A stretch of 64,000 bases of DNA from Agelas oroides. Taxonomy: Eukaryota > Porifera > Demospongiae > Agelasida > Agelasidae. The translations under genes were made by a program, and so were the position numbers. Under the pieces are notes generated by a model. The model ran no database searches, was not told the DNA's origin, and saw nothing but the letters and a program-made list of their open reading frames with translations. Of the stretch, positions 53,934-64,000 are shown in pieces; position 1 is the stretch's first letter, and the number at the start of each line of letters is the position of its first letter. The stretch covers positions 13,986,405 through 14,050,404 of the forward strand of contig OX422184.1 of the NCBI GenBank assembly GCA_949130485.1, in the 5' to 3' direction.

Positions 53934-54402
53934 GAGAATGGTTAGCCCTTCATCGGATTCCACACCAGCTGTATATTACAATTCACATGCTTGGAGCCAC
54001 TATTAGACTGTCAATGCTGCTTCAAGTTCTGGTTACATGTACACTTGAGAGAAACATTCTTCTTAGGCTTAGGTCTAACTGTAACTGAGCAAAAAAGTAC
54101 AGAAACAAGACTTAAAAAAACATTAAAAATGTAAGGATGGCATGCCAAAAAGTATGCAAACAAGGTAGGGATGATATAATAGTGAAGGTAAATTTACAAA
54201 GCCCTATCCCTACATCTTTTTACATTACAGTTGCAAAATAATGTGAAAACGATGCAGGGATGAGGCTTTGCAAATTTACCTTCACTATTATATCATGTTT
54301 CTCTCAAGTGTACATGTAACCATAACCCTAGAACTTGAAGCAGCATTGACAGTCTAATAGTGGTTCCAAGCATGTGAAGGGCTAACCATTCTCCGTACCA
54401 CA
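53934..54402. mobile_element. Foldback element with inner inverted repeat
   Basis: Outer arms GGAGAATGGTTAGCCCTTCA, GGAGCCACTATTAGACTGTC, AATGCTGCTTCAAGTTCTGG with inverse at 54300-54402. Inner arms ATATAATAGTGAAGGTAAAT, TTACAAAGCCCTATCCCTAC with inverse at 54255-54295. The inner part is shared with 44398-44890. Confidence 0.75.
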
Positions 54403-54540
54403 TTTTACGTTTTTTAAGTCTTTTGTTTTGTGTAACCCTGATACAGAAGCCCTGGTAGGCAAGGTCAAACTACTACTTACCTTACAAAGTTCGCTTACTT
54501 AGACAAGCTGCCCAATAACCCACGCACTCCATCATCGCCG

Positions 54541-55090
54541 GGCCATCAAAGATCCTGTGGAGGCTTCCGTTTCCCTCCTCCTCAAAAGTCTCGACATACT
54601 GGTTTGCAGCGAACAAATTGTTGGAGACTCTTCAGGTCTTGTATGGCGCTGAAAAACATCGAATTCTTGGACTTGGGCTTAGATTGGCCCTGCTTAGGCT
54701 TGGATGGCGCCGACTTGGGTGGCGCCGACTTGGGTACAATCTTGAGTGAGGACGACTTGAGCGGCACTGCCATTGTGGGTTGCAATCCCGGTATCATGTG
54801 CCGATTGGAGCCAATGGGGGACATGTACAATATTTCTCGAGTAGCCATTGGCCAGGAAAGACAAAATCACTTTCCTGTTGCTGTCAACCATGAGTCAGTA
54901 ACGTGGCCAATTCAGTAAGCCTGTTGTCACACGTCCGCGAGTCAGCAAGCCTGTTGTCACATGTCCGCGAGTCAGCAAGTCTGTTGTCATACGTCCGCGA
55001 GTCAGTTTTAAAGCCTGTTGTCAACCGTGACAGGACGCCGAGCAGGCGCGCGCCGCCAATTACACTTAGATCACGTGATACAGATGGGGC
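54541..55090 (-). pseudogene. 5' part of second copy of the 3.3-kb gene
   Basis: Minus-strand MATREILYMSPIGSNRHMIP from 54848, same Ser/Lys/Pro stretch, RCKPV, then a short frameshift relative to 3318-3716 (RCKPVCRDF versus RCKPVVETF). Upstream is the 30-bp array (54913-55015). Similarity to the first copy ends at GATGGCCCGG (about 54541) and resumes at 52430. Confidence 0.7.
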
Positions 55091-57049
55091 GTATAGATAT
55101 AGGCCAGCGTTTCTGCTACCAGCTAAGCCTGCCAACCTGTTAATCTTCAGCATATGTAGTAGAGCCGTCTAAAAGTGCCAGCAATATAGTTAATCTGGAT
55201 TATATTGTATCTCTCGTGAATGTCCTTCAGAATACTTATTGTGAGGTTGTATTATTCCTATTATAATGATTGACGTAACAGGTTAGTACAGCCACACCCT
55301 TCACAAAGAGAGGAATTAAGATTCTTGTCACAATCTACAACTAATGAGTTGTCACTGAGAAACTATTGTACTGCACAACTAAACCTGTCTTGGCTATCAT
55401 GCATGTCTAGAATGCAAGAACAGGCGGCTAGAGTAAGAGCATGTAACTACATAAAATTCGAACCCGGGCGGAATTTACCACCCTGCGCACACTGCGTACA
55501 CGTGCGCGTTAACATTATCCATTATGCAATGTTGCTAAGCATGCACGTGACCAGTTATTTTCAGTATGGTTCAATAATTTTGCCTGGACTACGGGCTTCT
55601 ATTGGAGTTGCACGCTGTTACTCTAGCTGCCCGTTCTTATGCACTCTTGTGCACGTCAAATGAGTACCATCTACAAAAATCACAATTGGTTATGGAAAAT
55701 TTCTGCTGTGGCAGTGACTTGATAGTTGCAGTTGGACCAGATTCCTCCCCATTTTGTGAAGGTTGATTTCTATGCATGCGAACATGAAACGAATCAGAAT
55801 TCTGGCATGCCAGGGACTAAAGCCAAGACTAGTAGTAGAGCATCAAATTCGTGTGGGAGCAGGCCTGTAGCCAGCATTTTTAGAAGGGGGTTTACATGGG
55901 TGTCGGATTTGTATGCATGCATGCATATGCATACAAGACTAGGGGGGTCTGGGGGCATGCTCCACACTATGCTACCGAAAGAAAGTCATGTACTGGTGTT
56001 CATGAAGGTCATTCAACCACTGCTGTTCAAAAACTCGAGAGTGTTGCAGTCTGTCACTTAGTGTCTACCCCATTCAATATATCAAAATTAATAAGTGGCA
56101 ATGCAAAGAAAGTGAATAATAAACTCAACACTGTACTATAAAGTAGGAGCATACACACAAAGCAAAGGATAGAGTCAGTATCAACTGACTTGCATGCTCC
56201 CCCCCAGAAACATTTTTTTTTGAAATTACATGCTCTGAGATCGCTTCTGAGGCCATTTTGGGATGGAAGCAGAGTTGTAGTAGCCAAATGGTTCGCGGAG
56301 TATTGCATCCATTTTTGCCTAACCATGTATGCATTTGCTAAGCCAGCCTACTTCGAATTTCCACGAGAGAAGGTACTAAGTCTAATGTTGTCTAGAGCGC
56401 CTGAACTCATTTCATCTCAGCAGTGTTACGCGCTTTCCGCACTGGCACAAACTTGCACAGCTCCAACTCGTTCTCAACAGCAGTGAGCCTAGTGGACCAC
56501 TTTCAAACGGTAGGACACTTATCTTGTGGAGGTCAAAAGGGGGGTTCGAGCGAAACCCCTTCAAAACCCCCCTAGCTTATTCATTTGATTCTCAGAGATT
56601 CAAGTTAAATATGACAGCCATAGCATACTACATACGCAGCGTGCACATGCAGCGAATTCACGAAGTTATTACAACGAAATCTTCAAAAATCGCTATTCAG
56701 TACAAATGTGAGACCTAACCCTAACCCTAACCTGTTTCCTGTTCTACTGCGCAGGTCATAAGCTAACACCCGTGTCCTATCTCAGCAGTTCATGCCCAGG
56801 AGGGATGTGCCCGTTCCGGAGCGTGGGAGCGATAATGGACTACGACAGCAGAGTTGACAAATTTAATCGCTATTTTACCTCAGGCAAGAAAATTAGCTTG
56901 CAATAAATTTTTTAATTGAATGTGGTAGTCCATTATCTTGCGAACATAGTTACTAGTATATCTACCTCCACATACCACCGTCGGCTTCAGTGACCTCTTC
57001 ACTTGAAACTCCATCCGCCATGGCACCTCTGACAGCTTACGGCTGGGCA
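55091..57049. other. No gene supported
   Basis: ORFs at 55325, 55726 and 56190 are short and unrecognised. Poly-T/poly-C spots near 56200. Includes a small telomere-like run at 56714. Confidence 0.4.
56714..56732. repeat. Three telomere-like CCCTAA units
   Basis: CCTAACCCTAACCCTAACC. Too short to prove a telomeric origin. Confidence 0.7.
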
Positions 57050-57275
57050 CGAGTCTGACAGCTCACAGCTGGGCAGGGATTGGGCAGCTCATGGCTGGGC
57101 ACGAGTCGGGAAGCTCACGGATGGGCCCGGGTCGGGCAGCTCACAGATAGGCACGGGTCGGGCAGCTCACTCACGGGCACGGGTCGGGCAGTTCATGGAT
57201 GGGCACGAGTCGGGCAGCTCAAGGTTGGGCAAGGGTCGGGCAGCTCACGGATGGGCATGAGTCGGGCAGCTCAAA
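57050..57275. repeat. 26-bp minisatellite
   Basis: About eight copies of GGGCAGCTCACGGATGGGCA then CGGGTC. The unit is not a multiple of three, so the Gly/Ser-rich ORF over it is spurious. Confidence 0.9.
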
Positions 57276-58639
57276 GATGAGGTAAAAGAGATGGACATGA
57301 CGTCACTTCGTTGAATTGACTGCCTACATGCAATCGAAAAATCTATGCAGGTACCATTGGGGTAGTCCTATTTAGAAGTATACGGCCGTAGTGTTGCGAA
57401 AACTACAAGCGGAGCGAGCCTGTGCATGGGAGGCCTGGGAACGAGGCTAGCATATGACTCCTGTCGTAAGGTATTCAGGCATCTCATCTGGTAGTTAAAA
57501 TTGTGGTGTGAGGAGGACTCAATCCTGTGATGATCAGGACAAGGAATGCTTCAGGTGTCCACTCTGATTCTAGTAGTGCCCTCTACCTTCTTCACAGGAG
57601 GCATGGCAAGGCGACAAAATTTGACTTATTTGTTGATAAAAGTCTCCAATGAAGTCACCTACCTTTACCTACCTTTGTGAAACAGGGCCTTCTAGGGCTA
57701 TTTTGGTGAGAGGAATCCAATAACAGGGCCCTTTTTGCGAAATTATGCATGATTTTTAACATTTTGGAGCATTTAATTTCAGAAAACTTCCTGTTACAGT
57801 CAAGAGTATCTCATGCGTATGTCACACAGCAAGTATCGTCCCATTCCGATGAGTTCACATCAACTTTTACAGAGTTATGCGCTTTTCTCATTTCCTCATA
57901 CTTGTATGTGTGCGTGTGCATGTGCAATTGAGCAGCTGCAACTAGCAGCCCCACCCTGACTTGCAGTGCGTTGAATGGGTTTGCGGTTAATACCCAAGCA
58001 TACAATTGGAACAGTGTTACTTCCATACTTTTGTATCACCTATACGTTGTTATGTCTGACCACCCTTAACCCTTTTAGCCCGACGCGCATGCGCAGAAAT
58101 CAATCGCGTGGTTACGAGGGAAGCTAATACTCCCTGTTTTTGTGAATCAGACATGCTGTGAAAGAGGCCCCTGCACGATCGCGTTTATCATGGAACATTG
58201 CCATCTTCTCGCTTGAGGTACTTGAACAAAGCCGTGAGTTTGCAAATTTACAAGAAATATAACTTGCAGTGTGCTAGCGACGAGCTAGCTATATGTACAG
58301 CTTGCGTAGAGAGGCGCCGGGCGGGCCCAAGAGTGCTACTGCATGCATTATGTCATTACGCATTGCGGGTGGAAAATAATATGTGAACGCATGAAGTAGA
58401 AATCAGAAATTAGGTGAAATGGACAAATTTTTTTTTCTGCAGGTAGGGAGATTACTACCTTAAAACACTAAAATTTTGATGCATATTGAATTGTAGTTTT
58501 TATAGCATTAAGTAGAATTTAAACCGCATTCATACTATACCATTATTATTGCATTATAGGAATAAGTAAAATTTGAAGTATTGATTTTTGTCAATAATTT
58601 TTCATTGAACTTGCATCTCATAACAGTACAATAATTGGT
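57276..58639. other. No gene supported
   Basis: A TAGCCTCG-family right end (AGGCCTGGGAACGAGGCTA) lies at about 57431-57450. GCGCATGCGCAGAAATC at 58085 is another NRF1-like motif. AT-rich beyond 58380. Confidence 0.45.
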
Positions 58640-59270
58640 CCGTCAGTCCCCAATATGGCACATGTTTTGCCATCTGGTAGTCTGCTGAAATCACTAAATT
58701 GAAACCATTCTTGAGAATAGCAAGTCTCTCCTCATCATCATTCAAGGTGGACTTAGCCTCTAGTTTACTTAATTCGGCCCATTCTGTCTTGTAACGCGTA
58801 GTCACTTCTACGTAGTAAGTGTGAGCTTTATGTGCTTCCTGTCGGTGGTTCTCTAGAGATCGCTTGAGGGAAGCAATCTCATCCTGATTCTTCTTGACCT
58901 CTTCAGGATCAGCGTTACAGGACTGGAGTAGACGATTAAGTGTTGTCTGTTTACTGTGGATTTCCACATTTCTCTTCTTGCAGGTGTCGCAGTAATCTGT
59001 TTGGTGTGGACAAATTGCTAGCTTTGGTCGTTGTTTGAGCCAATTGTGAGCAGAACTGTTCGAACACTCACCTCTACCTCTCTCACGTTGAGCACGATTG
59101 AACTCACCGAGTACAGATCTCTTCAGACGTTCTTCATACTTGGGTACACCATTCTTCGGCATCTGTATGGTAGTAAACTTAGGCAAAAAATTATGCGTAG
59201 GGCCTGTTGAATCAGCTGATCGGCCGTTAGGCTGGCTGTTGATGTCAACAAATTCAAGAAAATCTTGCAT
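58640..59270 (-). pseudogene. DUF7869-like transposase, second copy (truncated)
   Basis: Minus strand: FLEFVDINSQPNGRSADSTG, KFTTIQMPKNGVPKYEERLK, RSVLGEFNRAQRERGRGECS, NSSAHNWLKQRPKLAICPHQ, TDYCDTCKKRNVEIH, a coiled-coil-like Gln/Lys/Glu stretch, then LVISADYQMAKHVPYWG. It ends a few codons after PYWG, where the first copy goes on to SAQPGKTYYL. This copy supplies the CPHQTDYCDTCKKRN part missing from the 29-34 kb copy at its insertion site. The 5' boundary is a (CA)n run that probably belongs to an intron. Confidence 0.65.
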
Positions 59271-59282
59271 TATGCTGGTTTT

Positions 59283-59302
59283 CACACACACACACACACA
59301 CA
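59283..59302. repeat. (CA)n microsatellite
   Basis: About ten CA units, followed by CT and more CA runs to 59336. Confidence 0.9.
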
Positions 59303-59336
59303 CTCTCTCTATATTTCACTCTCTCACACACACACA

Positions 59337-60427
59337 GGTAACTACCTCTATTGCTCGAATTGTATCAAGGTCACCTTTGGAATATCCAATGACAGACTAG
59401 CCCATCAAAGGAGCATCAAGCGTAATTAAGGAGGCTCTCAATCCTATCACTAAGCATACCAAAGCTTCTTTCAAAATCTGGTGGAGGGGGCTTCATCCGT
59501 CGGTTGAACTGGAAGTGAGGTATCCCTATGATTGACATGGCAATGCTGGATAAACATCAAACTCTGCTTCCTCCTGGACCAGTAGCCACATTGATCACTC
59601 GAAATACTGAATGTCAAGTGATTCAATTGGTTTCGACGCCGTCATGCGCTGCTTATCTTTAAACATGTAGCCTACTTTCTCCAGACACTGCAAGTGCACA
59701 AGAGTTTCTAGACCTACCTCTCCCCGTGCAGATACTGGGTGCAATCCGTGCTGGGGACGATATGGGGCTAGCTTGCTAGCTGCTATAGATGTAGACCTAG
59801 TTCATTTCAGTGAGCTAATTGTAAGCTGGAATGCAATGGAGAATGTAATTAAGGCAGTACATGTACGTGACTGCGCATGTTATATCAATGCATGCACATG
59901 TCCAACCTCCTCATTGGCCAATAAAACTTGTTAATTAATGGATAAGCAAAATGAGAGAAGAGCACATGCAGTTTGTTCAATCGTTGTATCATGCCACAGT
60001 CGGGTTTGGAGCATATCCTGAGGGGTGGCGTGAGAGGCTCCACCCTTGCCTTACACTGCAGGCATGCATTGTATAATGGAGCTGTGGAACACCAACGATC
60101 TGAACATCCTGGAGGCAGTTTACGTACGTAATCTCAAGATGACTGGCTATCGAGTGCTGTGGTGCAGACAATGCAGCATAACTCTTGAACGAAGCCTAAA
60201 ATTGGTTCAATTCAAGTCCTTCCTTGCATCAGTTAGACTTTATTCATCTTGATATTTAAGCATTTAGTCCACTATGGAGCCGGAATAGTTGTACCGGACA
60301 GAATGAAAGAATGACAGAATGACTGACTAACAGACAACTGTAGCCCTCGCTGCGCATGCGCGCACAGGGTTAACTAGCTAAGTACCATGCTTAGATATAG
60401 AAGAGAACTCAAATTGCTTCATAAGCG
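59337..60427. other. No gene seen
   Basis: Only short ORFs, none with a supportable identity. Confidence 0.45.
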
Positions 60428-60436
60428 CACTGCTTG

Positions 60437-61077
60437 TAGCCTCGTTCCCAGGCTCTCCCCACGCGCGAACGAAAAATCGAAACGAATGGGGAGAGCCTGG
60501 TAAAATTTATCACGTGAGAAACGTCATAGGTAGAGAGAACTTAATTACATGTGGGCGAACGAATGAACTCGCCCACACTGTATGGACAGAATACAGTTGC
60601 GATAGCTTTATGGCCGACAGAATGGGACTAGACGGCACTATGCTACATTCAGACCTGGCAGTACGGAAAGCTATGGTGAGCTTACACAGACCCGTACATT
60701 CGAAAATCACGCTAACCTACTCGCTTACCTGGCAAACCATAGATTATAATCTATGGGCAAACTGACCGCTGTACACCCCGGAGAATGGCTTTCAAGGCGC
60801 TATTGAACACCAAGGTGGCCCTTTCCTAGGCTTTGCTCAAGTTTTCTCTGCGCTTATTGTTCGAAAAAACTGTCAGAATGGGCTCCTGCTAAAAAACAGC
60901 TACGTGTACTGTCGATTATCGTGCGTGGGCACATCGACGATCCGCCTACGCTGAATTAAGTCCTCTCTACCTTCTCTCTACCCCTACGTCACTCACGTGA
61001 TGAATTATTCCAGGCCCTCTACCGCTTTTCCGTACTGCAAGCGACGGAAAGCTGGGCGGGGCCTGGGAACGAGGCTA
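60437..61077. mobile_element. Complete TAGCCTCG-family element
   Basis: 641 bp. TAGCCTCGTTCCCAGGCTCT at the left, GGGGCCTGGGAACGAGGCTA at the right. CACTGCTTG is duplicated at 60428-60436 and 61078-61086. Inverted arms reach about 110 bp (TATCACGTGAG, GGTAGAGAGAACTTAATT and inverse). The minor ORF inside is unrecognised. The best type copy in the window. Confidence 0.9.
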
Positions 61078-61254
61078 CACTGCTTGTACATGTGCCAATT
61101 ACACGAACACACTGGATAATGGGCCACAAATTGTGCGGCTTCACACCATCACATACTTTCATAAAATGTTACTTCTTTTTCATCTTCATTCATATCAATC
61201 TTCACAACGGTGAACTGTTGGTATGAAGGGAAAAATGCGCAATACTTAAAAGCA

Positions 61255-61604
61255 GCTGTGAACAATTGCAACCTGGCACACTGTTTGCGCATGCTCAGTT
61301 CCCCCAGGATTTCTGGGTGTTTGGAAATTTCTGTAAATTTGCTCCGTTACACTAACCTCTGCGAGGCAAGCCGACTTCTCCTATTACCATCAAAGCGAGA
61401 TTGTTTTTGACTTCAAAACTGCCCGTATGTATCCCACAGGAGTATAACCAGGCAGTGCAGTTATTCAGCAGGTAAACAGAAAATTGACCGTAATTTTAGT
61501 GTAGGAGAGTAGTATGCAGGTTACCAAGGAAACTTGGCGCATGCGCAAACAGTGTGTACCAGGCTCTCTTTCCTCCTCCCCCGCACAAGAGCCTGGGAAC
61601 AAGG
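61255..61604. mobile_element. TAGCCTCG-family relative of the 35.2-kb element
   Basis: GCACACTGTTTGCGCATGCT, GTTTGGAAATTTCTG, CTCCGTTACACTAACCTCTG match 35280-35370; GACCGTAATTTTAGTGTAGG and CAGGTTACCAAGGAAACTTG match 37083-37135; ends GAGCCTGGGAACAAGGCTA. Here neither the ORF nor the nested element of the 35.2-kb copy is present. Confidence 0.65.
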
Positions 61605-62705
61605 CTATCATTGTTCCTGTCTTTTTTAACTGACTATTGAGCTATTTAGACCATTCCGAGTCTCAATAAGGCCAGGCAAACTAGATTTGTTGGTTCCTCC
61701 CCCCCCCCCCCCCCCCGCCCGCATGCCTTGTGCATACCCGCCTATTGCTTCATTGTTTGTAATGCCTTTGGTTTCGTTTGTGCTGCTGATTGTCAATTTG
61801 GCTGTTTGGAGTGTCTATTTCGTGGACAGTTGTTTAAACTGAGCCAATGATAGCTCACCCTGGTAGGTGCCAAGAAATAATGAAATAAGTGTAGGGTATC
61901 TAAAGAGCCAATTGTACGTCAGGAATCCGTCTCCACCAGCCCTGAGTACCTCCCTTATGACGAGACGCAGTGTAGGTTAGTAGCCTTCTGGTATGGGGGT
62001 CGGAGGTCTGGACTGGCTTCGGGATTGGGGGGGAAGAGGATGGAAAGTAGCATTGGTTCGTTCCTCCTCTTTGGTAGCCTTATCTGTGGAGACTGCTGGT
62101 GGAATAGCTGGCTCCAGTCCCCTATGGTCAGCAGAGGTACTGTGCGTATAGAGTCTGGTGGGGGCAGCCCACCCAAGCCTGCAGGTGAGAGGGGAGAGAC
62201 TTTTAAGATGATCAGCAAAGTCATGTGTCTGCTACATGTTTGTGTGTAAGCCATTGCATATACACTGCTGTCCCATTAGCTTGCCTAACAAGTGCCTTTG
62301 TTGACAGTTGGGTGGCGAATGAGGCTACCTGCTACAGCAGTGTGCATGTATATGGCACCCGCCTAACGACCTGGGGTGTCGTCTGCCTTAATTGCCCTCC
62401 CCCCCCCCAGGACTGTCTGACTGTTGCTTGTAGTGGTCAAGCTAGTGTGCTGGCTGTCACAGACTGGGACCCGTCCCAGTTGAGATCAGTTGGTGGATGT
62501 CCAGCCCAGGCTGTTGGCTCGGTGTCACAGCCTCTCATTGGAGGCTGTCTGACCACTTGACGCCTGTGTGCCTTCCAGTCATGTCCCCAGTCTAGCTTGG
62601 TGGCTGCCTAAAGTCAGTGGCTGACTGGCCACCTCCTGCGGTATTGGCTGTCTGTCGCTTTGGCACTATGTACCACACCATTAATGTTTGTGGTTGGCTC
62701 TCACT
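61605..62705. other. No gene supported; C18 run
   Basis: An uninterrupted run of 18 C at 61699-61716. 61955-62560 has overlapping ORFs with Gly/Cys-rich low-complexity products; not credible as genes. Confidence 0.5.
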
Positions 62706-63350
62706 TTAACCGATTATACGCGATAGACGCGTATACGCGTCACCATGGAACAATGCATTATACGCGGTAGACGCATATACGCGTCACAGCTGCAGTTAAG
62801 CTTTATCACAGCCGTAGGCTATTAGCAACAGCTTTGATATCCGGCTTGTGGTTAGGTTGGGGCCTCCCCTAGTAATAAGTGGGGTTTGGTCTAGAAGCCC
62901 TCAAGGGGCGGAGCGTGGTGAATGCCAGAAGCCATGATGGCCATCGATCGGCTTGATCGCGACAATGACTTATTAGCCACGCTCTTTTCAACGCCTGTAA
63001 GCAGAGGCACTACGCTACCTAGGAAGGTGCAGCAGACCTTAGGCTTCATACATATCAAAGCAGCTCTGGGATTGCGCGTCGCTGTCAACGAGAAGAGCCA
63101 AACACGCTACACACAACTATCAGCAAGTAAGCGTTCCCCGCAAACCAGTACTATATCCTTCATAACCACTTACCTATGTGAAAGTTAGCCGTGTAGAACC
63201 TTTTTTCCCCCGTCTATAGAGTTTTATTTCACATCTCAGATGCTTAAAATTTTAGATACAAGTTTTTATAATTTTGACCTCACGTGACTCCAAAATTACC
63301 CGCATTTGAGATTAATTACATTCCAATGAACTTAGCGTATAATCGGTTAA
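62706..63350. mobile_element. Uninterrupted TTAA element
   Basis: 645 bp, TTAACCGATTATACGCGATA to AACTTAGCGTATAATCGGTT with final AA. Reverse relative of 7261-8254, and the empty site that proves the insertion there. Confidence 0.85.
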
Positions 63351-63364
63351 GGGTGACTGCCATA

Positions 63365-63620
63365 GCTGACTGACTGCTGAAGTCTGTCTTGGTGTCTGAC
63401 TGTCGCAACCTGGCTCTGGTGGCTGACTGCCGCAGTCAGGCTCTGTTGGCTGACTGTCGCAGCCTGGCTCTGGTGGCTGACTGTCAGCAGCCTGGCTCCT
63501 GTGGCTGATTGTTGCAGCCTGGCTCCAGTGGCTGATTGTCGCAGCCTGTCTCTGGTGGCTGACTGCCACGGCCTGGCTCAGTGACTGACTGCCGCAGGCC
63601 CGGTTCTGGTAAGTGACTGC
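63365..63620. repeat. 27-bp minisatellite
   Basis: About nine diverged copies of GGCTGACTGTCGCAGCCTGG then CTCTGGT. On the minus strand it reads as nine-residue units such as CDSQPPEPG, but a donor site just upstream (63727) suggests it may be intronic. Confidence 0.85.
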
Positions 63621-63727
63621 CATCGTCATGTTTTGGCGGCTGGATGGCTGAGTGTCACTACCTGTGAATTCGCGGCCCGACAAGTACTGAGCGAGCTCGC
63701 TTCGCCGTCTAGAAAGGAGGCACTTAC

Positions 63728-63971
63728 CTGAGGTTCCTGGAGTGTCATCTGGAGAGGGAGCCTTCTTGGACTTGTCTCCCGTGATGGCTGTTGGTGGGGG
63801 GGTAGCAAGTGCCGAAGGTATCAGCCATAGGAGTGGTTGGAGGGCCTCTTGCATCGACGACGCTACCGCCTTCACAACGGTAACAGCAACAGCATGTAGT
63901 TCTAGATTCGAGTGTTCACCGTGGTGTGGGAGTGTCTCGTCCTCTGTGATATGGTCTTCCTGGTCGGCCAT
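63728..63971 (-). CDS. Candidate first exon, unknown gene
   Basis: Minus strand MADQEDHITEDETLPHHGEH, SNLELHAVAVTVVKAVASSM, QEALQPLLWLI, a Pro/Thr/Ser/Lys-rich end and a strong donor CAG/GTAAGT. The acidic start and predicted helix are plausible for the head of a multidomain protein. No family recognised; the continuation should lie at lower coordinates. Confidence 0.4.
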
Positions 63972-64000
63972 AGCCTTTGCAGGTCTTTGCACGTAGATGG

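Noticed and set aside
56714-56732. Interstitial telomere from a chromosome fusion
   Set aside because: Only three units; chance or repeat-derived sequence is as likely.
57080-57280. Gly/Ser/Trp-rich ORF
   Set aside because: Made by a 26-bp minisatellite, which shifts frame in each unit.
61955-62560. Overlapping ORFs on both strands
   Set aside because: Low-complexity products, no splice-bounded block and no conserved motif.

Overview
This is a stretch of eukaryotic, almost certainly metazoan, DNA. Coding sequence comes in short blocks bounded by good GT/AG splice sites. Introns are long, microsatellites and minisatellites are frequent, and most of the window is DNA-transposon debris, mainly short non-autonomous elements with terminal inverted repeats. 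From memory, the protein fragments most resemble multicopy transposon-related families of sponges and cnidarians. I therefore infer an early-branching marine invertebrate, probably a demosponge. I could not check this by search. No rRNA, tRNA or CRISPR array, and no bacterial-style operon, was seen.

Layout. 0.4-8.9 kb is dense in MITE-like elements (TA or TTAA target sites, one clear nesting) plus a two-block hypothetical gene at 3.3-4.4 kb. 9-17 kb holds sparse exons, including a splice-compatible pair at 14.50-14.75 and 16.23-16.45 kb, a transposase C-terminus and a Helitron-type N-terminus. 16.8-22.6 kb is bracketed by two inverted ends carrying ACAACCTTG-rich arrays. 24.6-25.0 kb holds a 2-oxoglutarate/Fe(II) oxygenase remnant. 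26.5-27.4 and 37.1-38.2 kb carry copies of one exon cassette. 28.3-34.5 kb is the richest part: a large transposase gene (DUF7869-like, from memory) is split by a block whose exons join in frame as RecQ helicase C-domain, a TTNAVESHNR segment and a Ulp1-type protease. A further piece of the transposase lies inverted between its neighbours. 35.2-37.2 kb is an element within an element: a 1.97-kb repeat with a 9-bp target duplication holds one ORF and a second, TA-flanked element, which itself holds an intact HIRAN-domain gene. 38-46 kb has more 9-bp-duplication elements, an OB-fold-like ORF, duplicated exons and a cysteine-cluster fragment resembling those of KDZ transposons. 47-55 kb has an 84-bp minisatellite, a gene broken by a 29-bp duplication, a minus-strand paralogue of the 14.5-kb exon and a second, interrupted copy of the 3-kb element. 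57-64 kb has minisatellites, a second truncated transposase copy and two complete MITE-like elements.

The best-supported theme is one repeat family whose ends begin TAGCCTCG or TAGTCTCG. Its target duplications are 9 bp, clearly visible at four sites. One copy carries coding sequence, which recalls gene-carrying Pack-type MULE elements. Most coding fragments are decayed. The HIRAN ORF (36323-36736), the ORF at 35419-35874 and the OB-fold-like ORF (39688-39975) are the ones that look intact.
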